This document shows, in pieces, positions 11,680-21,960 of a stretch of 64,000 nt of DNA. The stretch is from contig CM065385.1 of NCBI GenBank assembly GCA_033060915.1, forward strand, positions 11,148,001 through 11,212,000. The letters run 5' to 3'. A program made the position numbers and the translations under genes. Origin of the DNA: Euryodendron excelsum (lineage: Eukaryota > Streptophyta > Magnoliopsida > Ericales > Pentaphylacaceae). Within the stretch, counting starts at the first letter, position 1. Every line of letters starts with the position of its first letter. The notes under the pieces were generated by a model. It was given only the letters and a program-made list of their open reading frames with translations, searched no databases and was not told the DNA's origin.

Positions 11680-12501
11680 GACCAAAGAGTGACCTAGCAC
11701 CTGTTGTAGTGGCACTAGGCTTAAAATCTCATTGGCACCACTACTAGTGGTGTCAGCCACTTAGGAAATATTTTAGGGTGCCAACAAACGTATCTTCGAC
11801 CCTTGTTACCTAAAGCAGAGGATTTGGATGCTTGTCTTAGTGACTACCATCCATTTTTTAGCCTAGCTTCAATAAGAGTGACTTCGAAAGGTTCGGGAGT
11901 GTTTCAAAAGGCCGGGAATGGTTTGGAAGGTTGAAAATAGGTAGAAACCCTTGAAATAGTATCCTAGGGTTAAAGGACTTGAAAAACAAGGTCGAAATTG
12001 TCGACCAGGCTATTAAGGGCAAAACGGTCAACTAGACTGAAAAACCACCGGAATGAACTCATAATGGCTCATAAGAAGACTTGAAGGTTGGAAACACTAT
12101 CCAGAGTGTTCCAAAGGAGTGCCAATTTGATAGCCAGTGATGGTGTGGTTGGAAAAGGCAACCGGCCCTCTAGGGGCAAAATTGTCATTTTGCACTAAGT
12201 TTATCGAAAATGACTCTGAATGATCTGAAAATGCATTGAAAGGTTGGGAATACTATTAAAAAGCATCCACAGAAAGTTACTGGTTTGATACCTAGAGCTG
12301 GGGTGGTTCCCAGAGGCAATTGGATGCCTAGGGGCCAAAATGGTCATTTAGTTTCAAGTGTGCCCTGCGGGCCCAGGAAGTGACTGGTGAACTAAATTGG
12401 AGTTTAGAGGGTGTGTTAGAGTCTGAAATGTGCATGTGATGTGTGAAATTGAGACTGGTCAGGCTAGAGATTGTCGAGCGGGCAAAAATGGGGTGCTTAC
12501 A

Positions 12502-12730
12502 AGCTCTTTATAGAAGCAGAAGTCACCAAAATAGTTTAATATCATCTATAAAACATGGCATAAACTTACACCACATCATCCCTGTACATGCATCTGTCTA
12601 TATACCTAGCTATGTAAATCATAAATGTCCATTGTGTTCAAAAGGTACAAATAAACTATCTAAACAAAATAAATGCGTGTCTAGGTTGTGATACAGGAAA
12701 AGAAGCTTGGTCAATGATAAGGGACATTCA
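12502..12730. other. Flank between LTR I and the PMD pseudogene
   Basis: About 230 bp beyond the stop codon of the PMD frame, presumably its 3' untranslated part. There is no polypurine tract beside LTR I, which agrees with LTR I being a 5' LTR inserted here. No other feature is seen. Confidence 0.4.
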
Positions 12731-12814
12731 TTAGAGGTCAAAATCAATGTCTGGGTCAAAGTCTCCGAAACCTGGCTCCGACAGAGGTAGCCGACTGCTA
12801 AAAGCACCAGCATC

Positions 12815-12898
12815 CTACAAAGAAGAAAGAACCGGAATCAACAAGGTAAATGAATAACTGAGCAATGTCAGAACAAAAAGAGGGAAAAGACAACATAC
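12815..12898 (-). other. Predicted intron of the PMD pseudogene
   Basis: 84 bp, GTATGT donor after an AGG codon and TTCTTTGTAG acceptor, phase 0. Read through, it would end in an in-frame TAG. Spliced, it joins the coiled-coil exon to an acidic C-terminal exon with a clean stop. Confidence 0.6.
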
Positions 12899-14220
12899 CC
12901 TGCTGCCTCCCATATGAACCAACCAGGCAGTCAAAGTAGCAACCTTGGCCTGAAACTGATCCCTTTCCATTTTGAGCTGGTCCCTCTCAATCTAGTACTG
13001 GTCCCTCTGATCCCCCACAGTAGTGAACTCAGCCTGGGGCACTTATCCTCCTACTTGACGCCACAAGTCAACCACCTCCTAGCCAACGGCATAACCTCAA
13101 ACCACCATCTCAAACTGAGTAAAAGCACCTATGGAATGAACTCCAAAATAGGCAGCATAATCAGTTTCTAGAGGAAGCAAAAAATCGGCACCTACCTAAC
13201 GCTCTTGGTATGGAATAGGAACTCCCTCAACTAAGGCTCTGAATATGTACTCTGGTGGATCCCTTGCTGACCGAAACTCCTTATGAAACTAGTGCCAATG
13301 CTGATCTCCCAGATAAGACTCCCAAAACTCATCGCTGAGAGAGGAAATCCTTGATAAGGACATCGAGACCACATACCTCACTACCTCATAATGAACTGAT
13401 CTGACAAAGGGAAACCGAGTCACATCCCTCGCCTCGATCAACACCAGGTTCATCCATATCATTACAAAGTCAGTAATCTCATATTGCTGGGCCACCCAAT
13501 CGTGAGCCCACCTCAAGGCTCAGGGGTAAAGATCAGCCTCAACAATCTTAGGACGATGGATCGGCAAGTACTCGTAGCTCCACTAGATGAAAAAGGGCCA
13601 AAAACTAGTCACACTACCCCAACGAGAAGTGATTTGGACTCACATGGATCAAAGGAAGCAACCAAAGGAAAATGACCCCCAGTTTAGCTCAAATAAAGCT
13701 CCCAGATTGACTATTATGCTCACCAATCTAAAAGGGACGATCGACTTGTTCTTGTTGTAGAAATAGCTAAAAATGATGTATAAAACAAGTCGTCGCCTCA
13801 TGATATAAAGGTCGTGCAGGTGGTGGCTCAACGATAAAGGTATTCTCGTCTCGACTAAGCCAATACATAGGAAAAGCCAAATGCTTAGGAGGTGACAAGT
13901 CTAACAAAGCACATGCATCGACCCTACTGACTGGTTGTAGGGTGATTTGTTAATCGATAAAAGAAAGCCCTGTAATGATGGCCCATCCAATGGAGTAGGA
14001 CCTAGCTTGAAGCCCACAAAGTGGAAAGTACCCGTCTCACTAAACCGCCTCTCAATGAAGACCAGCACCAAATGTCTGTTTAGGCGGTTAGCCTATAATC
14101 CCATAAATACTCCAAACCCGATCTTCGCTAAGAAGGCCAGGTAAGATGGAGCCGCCTACTACATAGTGCTAAAAACAAGATGGACAACCCCTTTGAAAGA
14201 TGCATGTACCAGGGGAGGAG

Positions 14221-14328
14221 GTAGGTGCTGCTGAGAGTATACGCTGGGATGATAGGCAAAATCCCTCAATGGAGGTAGGTGCTGCCGAGAGTATACGCTG
14301 GGATGATAGGCAAAATCCCCTAATGGAG
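14221..14328. repeat. Tandem duplication of a 54-bp unit inside the PMD frame
   Basis: Units 14221-14274 and 14275-14328 differ at only a few bases. In the minus frame each gives 18 residues around DFAYHPSVYS; the frame is kept. Confidence 0.9.
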
Positions 14329-14649
14329 GAATATCTGGTACCTTCAAGTCACCAATATTTGCATCCGTCTGCATATGTCTAGTGGAAGCCTATCCATAAC
14401 TTGTCGCCCGATCTCTGAGGCCTAGTGCCACGTCCTTAGCGTCCATCTCCTCCTCAAAGGCTGGCTCGACTAGAGTGAACGGGTCGACTGAAAGTCTACT
14501 CCCCCTCCCGCTTTGGCTAGAAGATGCCTGGCTAGCAGATCTCTGGCTACCTCGAGAGTGACTGGAGCTGCCCACCAAATTTGTGCGAGCCCCTTTCTCG
14601 GAGCAATGTCTCTTCTCACAACCATCGTCACTTGCGTCTGCCATCTTGA

Positions 14650-16127
14650 AACCTAAACCAAGGTAAGCACGTCAATATATGGTAAGTATAGTTAAAAAGA
14701 TAAAAGGTATGTAAAGAAAGGAAGAAGTGAAAAACATTTCAAATTTTGAGTCAGAATGAATTTTCTATATATTTTGCTTTCAAAAGATTTTCAGTTTTGA
14801 GTTAAAATAAATTTTCTACACATTTTGTCTTTCAAAAATTCAAGTTTTAAGTCAAAATGAATTTCTTACACATTTTGTTTTCAAAATTTTAAGTTTCAAG
14901 TCAAAATGAATTTTCTAAACATTTTATCTTCAAAAAGTCAAATTGCAAATCAAAACAAATGTTCTACACATTTTGTTAAAGTTTCAAATCAAAATAGTTT
15001 CTAATTCAAAATCAAAAGTTTATTTAAAAAATAAATCTAAAAAATTTTCAATCAAAGTCTATCTTAAGTCTCTTTCTCAAAGAAAAATTTCTATTCCAAT
15101 CAAGATTTTCTAAAAAATTCTTGCTTTAAAAAAATCTTCTTCAAAATCAATTCTAAAAATTTATCAAGTTTTCCAAATTCAAAACCCATTTTCAAATCTT
15201 CTAAAATATTTCCATCAAAAGTTTTTATTCAAAATTTCATTTTCCAAAGTACTTCCTAAAGTTTTTCTTCCAATAGTTTTAGGCCTCATCGAGTTTCTCG
15301 AAGCCTTATATGCCAAAAAGGCCGCACATTCAAAGGTTTTATGTCTTTTTCCTTAAAAAAAAAGATTTCATTTTAAAAATTTTCTAACTCTTTCCTTAAT
15401 TTCAAGAAATTTTGGCAGAGTTCTAGTTAAAAATGGTTCCTACAACACCCATAACATTGCAACAAGATACAAACAGTGTACTTCACAATATCACAATCAC
15501 ATAATACCTACACACACAAAAGAATCTGTGCACAATTTTAAGATTTTCAAATTTTGAAAGACATGTTCTAGTTTTCAAAAATCTAATTGCTTTCAAAGTT
15601 AAACAAAATTTTTCAAAACTACTTCAAATATTTTTCTGGAATATTCTCATATTTTTCTAAGGGTTAAATTCAAATATTTCGATTAATTTCTTAAATTTTC
15701 TTTTTTTTTTCAACTATTTTTCTATTTTTTTGAAAAATCAAAAATTGAAAAAGTTTTCAGAAAATCACAAAATTGTATACGGCTGTTAAACACATTTTTC
15801 TAAGGCACATAGTATAAAAATCTAGCCGAAAAACTCAATGCCCAAAGCTGTAGGAGCAAATTCCCAATTCCTACAGAAACCCTCTTTACATAATCATCCA
15901 AAACTACCCAAATTCAGTCAATAAAGTGTCAAAATGTAAAAATAACTTTACCAAAGTGTTTAAAACACATTAAAACATTGATTTTGACTATTTGCACGAC
16001 TGGAATTGAGTTCTACACATCAAAAGCTACGAAAAACAAAAACTTACATTTTCAAAATTCTCCAGCAAAATCTTCTTCTATGGCGACTATTCCGGTGACA
16101 GTTACTACTTTTGGCCCCTCTCTGATG
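14650..16127. other. AT-rich block upstream of the PMD frame
   Basis: No gene seen. At 14740-15000 a degenerate repeat of about 60 bp (AAGTCAAAATGAATTTTCTA and CACATTTTG) matches 24430-24620 in the interior of element H, in the same plus orientation. This suggests the block is a 3' interior region of a related gypsy element. The PMD frame would then be antisense to that element. 15400-16127 is unique AT-rich DNA that could contain the PMD promoter; I see no firm signal. Confidence 0.5.
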
Positions 16128-18536
16128 TTCAGGGGCTTTCTTTTAGTTCAAGCTTAGACCGTGTGGATTCAGGCCCCTTAATTATATGATGAAGCCTAAC
16201 CTTGTATGTTCACAACCCTTCTTGTATTATGCATAACATCTTCATTCATGTATTTAAATTTGTTTTCAAAGTTGTTTTCAAACTTACATCAAAATACTTT
16301 TCCAAAAACTTGCATTCAAAATCTCATTTTCAAAATCACAATTCTAAAGTAATTCTAGTCATTCCATGATTAGAGTTATTTTAGGAAAGTGTTCTACTCA
16401 TTGTGACCATCAAGGTCCATATTTTTGGTGTAAACTTTAAATTGTTTTTCATCAAAACCACAATCTTAAGATGATTTTAACTATTCCATGGTTTGGGTTG
16501 TTTTAGGAAAGTGTGATATTCAATGTGATCATATTGGTCCATATTTCAAATCCAAGTTGTTTTCAAAATCACATTTCAAAAATGGTTCTAATCTCTTCAT
16601 GGTTAGAATCGTTTTAGGAAATTGAGATATTCAAAAGATTTCAAAAGTCCATGTACAAGTCATTCCCCAAGTTGCTTTACAAACGTCTTTCCAAAAACTC
16701 TCTTCAAAAATCTACTTTTTAAAAACTCTTTCAAACTCCTTTCTAAAAACTTTTTTCAAAAATTCACTTTGTAAAAATTTTCTTCAAGCTTCTAGAAACT
16801 CTCTTCAAAAGGTCTACTTTCCAAAAACTATTTTTTTTGGAATCCAAGTCAAGCCCTAGATTCCATGGTTACGAAACCCTAATTCTCTTTCCTAAAAGCA
16901 TGACTTCCTCTTTTGCTCCAAATCATAGGCTTTCAAAACTATCTTCAACATTAAATCCTAGATTTCCAAAATCTCTTTTTCTACACCAAATCATAGATTT
17001 CCAAAATCAAACCTTTCCAATTCCATGTAAAATCCAATCTTCCCGTTTAGGAAACTAGATCAAATATTCCAATTTTAGAAACCAAATCAAATCATCTATT
17101 TTTTGAAACAAAATCTAATCTTCTATCTTAGGAAATAAGATCCAAACATTTCCTAATTCGAACATTTCTTAATTTGAACCTTTCCTAAAACTAACACTTT
17201 TCTAATTTGTCACTTTCCGAAAGTGGAATTTTCCTATTTTGAAACATTCCTAATTCAAAACTTTCCAAAGTCCAACCTTTCTTAAACCCTAACATTCCAA
17301 ATCATTCTAAGTCAATTATTTTTTAAAATTAAATCAAATCCTTTTCAAACCTTTCTTAAACCTCATCTTTCATAATTTTAAGTTTTCTAAAATGAAATCA
17401 AGCTTTTCAAGTCTAGATCAAACTTTCTTATTTCAAGTCTACGCTCTAACCCTAGGTTACCTAAATCCTAGGATACCTAAACCCTAGTTCAAGCATAACC
17501 CTAAAGTTAGGAAGATTCAATTCTTTTCTAAACCAAGATGGTTTTTCAAACTTCAATTTAAGTCAAGATGTTTTGAAATCTCAATCTTTCCAAATCAAGT
17601 CCAAGCTCTTCTTCCAAGTTTAATCTTTTCAAATTAAAGTCAATTTTAAATCCTCAAGTTCTATTTCAAGTCAAAATCAATTCCAAGTCCAATTTCAAAT
17701 CTTCTATTCAAAAGTTTAAATCAAATTCTTTTCAAATCAATTCTTCTTAAATCAAACTCTTTTTAAAAACTTCAAAGTGTTTATCGGACTCTTATCCGAA
17801 CTACGACTAACTTGATTCCCAAAAAAGGATACGTACGCAACCCTCATGAGTGCGGTCACAACCTTTTTTCAAATTTTCAATTTCATAATCTATTTTAAGT
17901 TTCTAATTCTAAAATCTATTTTCAAATCTCCAATTCCATAATCTATTTTCAATTTCTAAAACCTTTTTTCCAATTTCAAATCAAATCTTCTTGTCAAGTC
18001 TATTTTCAAAATCAAATTCTTTTCTTTTCTTGCATATCATCCATCATATAAATCTTTTCAAACTGGATATAATTGAAAATTTATTAGTCGAAGAGTCTAA
18101 ATGAGTGAACCTATGGTGAATAAACATGTAGGTACTGCAACGACGGGGTAGGGTGATGGCTTAGTGCGTCTTCCCTACACGTAACTAACCTTCGAACCTA
18201 GAATCATTGTTTTTAAAGACCAAAAAGGAGTTACTTTTAAAAAAGGATTTAAATATTTTCAAAGGTTACCAAATAACTTGTTTCTTAAAAACCCTCTCTT
18301 AAGGAAGTTTTTCAAAAACTCTAAGTGTAATCCTTGGATTGTACTTAGTTTTAAGTGACCTAACTCACTTTAATCAAATTAGGTGGCAACTCCAAACATT
18401 TTTCCAAAAGCCCTTAATCAAATCTATTTTCAAATTCAAATCTAGTCGCACTTGTCCTTCTAGAGGATGAGTTATAATGAGAGAATACTGTATTTTTCTT
18501 ATTATTTTTGCAAGTGTGAAAAATTGGGGCATGACA
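16128..18536 (+). repeat. Gypsy LTR L, 5'-truncated
   Basis: Homology to the other LTRs starts at the CAGGGGCTTTC block (equivalent to about 56955 in K) and runs to the LTR end GGGGCATGACA. It includes the pyrimidine-rich repeat zone (about 17100-17770), the GACGGGGTAGGGTGATGG block (18145-18160) and a variant stem-loop with TGGCAACTCC (18384-18393, one mismatch). U3, TATA box and palindromes are missing. Its 3' end abuts the middle of another LTR without a PBS. Confidence 0.82.
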
Positions 18537-19672
18537 AAAGTCTCTGGCTCCCTTTTCCAAACATGTTTTCAAAACTCATAGCCTTAAAGAAATTTAGTTT
18601 TCAATGACTAACCTCATAAGGTTGATGAAATATTGAACATGCCTTTCATAAGATATTCAAAAAACTACTTTCAAAAGCTTTCAAAGACAAGTTCGCAAGA
18701 CAATTTCCAATCCAAACTCTACCTCAAAAATTTTCAAAACAAGACTCCAAAACATTTTCAAAACTCCCTAGAGTTATTCTAAAACCTTTCTATAACTCCA
18801 TTGAGTTTAATTAGAAGAATGTTTAAAATCATCTTCAATCCCAATTTTAAAAATACTCCAAACATCCTAAGTCCTATTTCAAAAGTATTTTTCAAAACTC
18901 TCAAGTTCTCTTTTTCTAAAGATCTCAAAATGTATTCAAACATTTCCAAAAACATCAAAGTGTCTTTAAAACTTTTCAATGGCCTCAATGCGCCTATTTT
19001 CTATAGGGCCCTTGCCTTAACTACGAATGACCTGATTCTTGCCAAACGAGATACGTAGGCAACCGAAAATGGTGCGGTCATAACCTTTATTTCAACTCAA
19101 GTTCCCTTTTAAAAAATGCCCATCAAGTCAAATTTTCCATCCCAAAATCCCTTCAAAACTCCCATATTTTCAAACGTTTTTTTCAAAACTTACATCATGC
19201 ATCATTCATCCAAAAAGTGATAACCAAACCCCATTTTCAGAATTCTAAAGTGGATATTAAGTGGTAAATAGTAACCGGTTATTCGAGTGAGTGTATTAAG
19301 GGTGATTAGACATGTAGGTACCAAATGGGTGGGGTAGGGTGATGATCTCAAGATATAGATTTCTATTTCGAAGACCAAAATTGGATTCACGTTTTCAAAA
19401 GGGTTTTCCAAAGGTTATTAAGACCTATTTTCAATACCTTTTTGAAAAATCTAAGTTTGGTCTTTGGATTACACTTAGTCTTAGATGACCTAATACATCT
19501 TTAACTATGTTAGGTTGCGACTCCAAACTTTTTTTCGAAAACCATTGTTTAAGTCAATTTTAAGATCAAACCTAATCACACTCGTTCTTCTAGGAGGATG
19601 AGTTCTAACGAGAGAGTACCGTGCTTTTTCCTAAGCCAAGAGGGCTTGGTTTCCAAAAACTGGGGCGCGACA
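18537..19672 (+). repeat. 5' LTR of gypsy element H, last 1.1 kb
   Basis: Matches the last 1.2 kb of the H 3' LTR (about 29750-30945), starting at AAGTCTCTGG and ending GGGGCGCGACA, followed directly by the PBS. A deletion of roughly 36 bp near 19357 removes the CGTAACTAAGTCCCGG part kept in the 3' LTR. The front of this LTR has been lost where LTR L joins it. Confidence 0.85.
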
Positions 19673-19674
19673 TC

Positions 19675-19692
19675 TGGCGACTCCACTGGGGA
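19675..19692 (+). other. Primer binding site of element H
   Basis: TGGCGACTCCACTGGGGA, two bases after the LTR end CGACA. It is complementary to the 3' end of tRNA-Arg as I recall it, the best preserved PBS in the window. Confidence 0.9.
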
Positions 19693-21960
19693 CATTTAGA
19701 GTGTTAGGCCATTATCATGTCTCTTTATCCTTCACTCACCTAAAGTCTCTGCTTACTTTGTCTAGTGTTATCCATTTTTTAAAATTTTTCTAAGTTCCCA
19801 AAATTTTTTTTCAAAATCGTAAGTTTATAAAAACAAACATTATTTCCCAAAATGGTCTTCAAATATGTGTCATCACTTGCATACTCTTGCAGTGCTTTCT
19901 ATATTCATACTTTTGCATTAACCATCTGTTTTATCTTGAATTAAGTTTTTTGAAAAGTTACTAATTCCTTGCATTCTCTTTTTGTAGGTGGACCTTTGTT
20001 CACATTTTATTTTTTGTCATATTAACTGCCATGTATGCGATTGAATGAGCAGCATAAGATGTGTATTGTTAGGTCTTTTTCTCCATTTTCAAAAATTATA
20101 CACACAATTGGTGCCCTCACTTGCATTTGCATCTCTGCATAATTACTTGATTACTACCCTTCTAGATAGAAGGGGGAACAGTATATTGACTGTGGACGGA
20201 TGTTGTACCAGTTTCTCAGCCTACGGTCTCTTGATAGTTCCCCCGCTCGAACCACTAACTAAAGATGGAGTTCACCCTTTCGGGGGTGGACGCCGGAGGT
20301 TTGAAGGTACGGGAACTGAGCTTTTTAGGAAGCATTAGTAAACCCCCAACCTCATGCTCATGTAGCACCTCATGCATAGCCAACCCTACGCCTGATTTAA
20401 GACACACGCGTTAATTTCAAAACCAAGGAGTAAATGACTACTGCATTACTTGCCTTACATTATGTTCAATTCAAGTTGTTATGCTACTTGATTCTTGTCA
20501 TTAGGTTATTTATACATCTTTTTTGCATCATAATTGCTCATGCATCCATATTCATTTCAAGACTAGAGTTCTCAAAGTAACTCAGGTCATTGCATCTTCA
20601 TGCATTTGATTACCCCTAGAGAATGGCCCCAAAGCCCTTCTCTCTCAAATCAGGCCAACCAAAACTCCTAAGGGTACCAAGTGACCCTAAGGATTTACGG
20701 CATGTATCAAAGTCATTTCATTAAGAGGGGCCCTAATCCCTCTTCGCTTAAGGAGATAGATTGCCAAGAAGACCAGGGGTAATTCAAAAATCAAAGTCTC
20801 ACACCGAGCTTCATCAAAGAAGGTCTCACACCGACCTCCATCAAAGAAGGCAAATCTGAGGACTCAAGAGTAGTATATGATTTCAAATGTAAAAATAGAA
20901 TAGGCAAATGTCTCAAGGAAAATGTTCCCCTTCCCCTTCCCCTTCAAATATACTTTCAATTCCATGTAAAAAAAAATCAAATGCAATAAAACTGTCCTTC
21001 CTACTTTCATCGAATGCATGCATGAATATGTGAATGAATGAATGAACATGCTCGCACAGGTACAGTATTGCATACAGAGGCAACCCCCTATCTCCAAAAA
21101 TGAGCCCATATATTATGCTTAGTCCCCCTTTCAAAGTAGAGGCACCCCTAGGGCATATGTTGCATAAAACTTTTCAATCTAAAGGCACTAACTTCTACTT
21201 TTTGTTTTTGTTTTTACATTCTTATGTCTTATCCCTCATCTCCAAAGGCCAAGGGAGCCAGAGGACGAAGCAAGAATAAAAATGGGGTCTTCTAAAACTG
21301 ATCATCTGCTCCCATTATGCTACTCATATATTCACTACTACTATGCTCATGTATTGATATCCATTCCAAGAAAAAAGTTCCAAGAAACTCAAGTTATTGC
21401 ACTCTCATGCATTCAATCAACCATAGAAAGAAAGGGATGATCCAATCTCATGCTAATCAAACCTACCTAAACCCCTAAGGGTTTCTCCAACCTTAAGGAT
21501 TATGGCATGCATAAAACCATATCTCAAGAGAGGCCCAATTATCACTCCGTCCATCGAGATGGGATTACCTAAACAAAGAAGCATCAACCGACTTATACCG
21601 AAGAGGTATTGTATTGCACACAGAGGCAAAATTCCACCTCCAAAATGGACTCAACATCATGCCTAAATTCCCTAAAAGAAGGGACTTTCATAGGACATGT
21701 ATTGCATAAAATCTTCATCTCCATGTGCTAGCTGCATTTTGTTTTTCTTTTTCCAAGTCTAGGAGCATAGTCAAACCGATAGAATCCCTCCAGCATCCCG
21801 CCCAATTTATAATTCATGCAAAGCCATGACCTCGACACTATGTTACCACTCCACCAGACCTCAAACTCCTGAAGCCATCCTTGTGCAATCAGATGACACA
21901 CACGAAAAATGGAGTGTGAAGGATGCCATGATGATTCCAAAACCAGTCTGAGGGGTTTAT
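19693..21960 (+). other. Leader of element H with a diverged internal duplication
   Basis: Matches the leader of K: GTTAGGCCATT after the PBS, GTAGGTGGACC at 19986, a block of the type GATTTAAGACACACGCG at 20395, and the TATTCATTTCAAGAC block at 20550. At 21227 a short frame starts MSYPSSPKAKGARGRSK where gag should begin and stops after about 23 codons. From 21340 to about 21760 the leader text recurs (compare 20540-20760: GCATTTGATTACC, CTAAGGGT, AAGGATT, AAGAGG) at clearly lower similarity. The second copy is the only material in the gag position; no gag motif was found. Confidence 0.7.

Larger units (their letters stand above)
8654..12501 (-). repeat. 5' LTR of gypsy element I (3848 bp)
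   Basis: Element-sense ends are TGTAAGCACCCC (at 12501) and GGGGCACAACA (at 8654). Inside, in sense order: a 5' zone with phrases such as GGGGCAAAATTGTCATTTTGC in antisense (around 12170), GGCACCACT palindrome remnants (11695-11760), and a TATA box at 11672-11679. The conserved ACATAATTAAGGGGGCC block (11165-11185) follows, then about 1.5 kb of purine-rich plus strand (pyrimidine-rich in sense), and the stem-loop/PBS-like site at 8800-8835. It is the 5' LTR because PBS and leader follow its sense 3' end. It is about 1 kb shorter than D and E because the U3 tandem array is missing. The right flank (agctc) borders the PMD block. Confidence 0.87.
12731..14644 (-). pseudogene. Plant-mobile-domain (PMD/aminotransferase-like) pseudogene with an intron
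   Basis: From ATG at 14644 one frame runs to 12899 (582 codons) with no net frameshift but about fifteen stops, for example at 14390, 14159, 13649 and 13289. The N terminus is Ser/Arg-rich and low in complexity, followed by a doubled 18-residue unit. Then come PMD-like phrases: ETGTFHFVGFKLGPTPLDG (codons about 205-223), SIVPFRLVSIIVNLGALFEL..WG (about 295-320) and the WSYEYLP..RPKIV..LYP-ALRW block (about 350-380). The C terminus is a short coiled coil (ERDQLKMERDQFQAK). At 12898 a GTATGT donor and at 12815 an AG after a pyrimidine tract define an 84-bp intron. The last exon (12814-12731) adds 27 codons ending FDPDIDFDL. PMD is known as a free plant gene family and as an extra ORF in some Tat elements. 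Both neighbours are LTRs, so an element-borne ORF is likely but not proven. Confidence 0.72.

Noticed and set aside
12502..12520. Polypurine tract beside LTR I that would make it a 3' LTR
   Set aside because: The bases are mixed, and the opposite end of LTR I has a clear PBS and leader.
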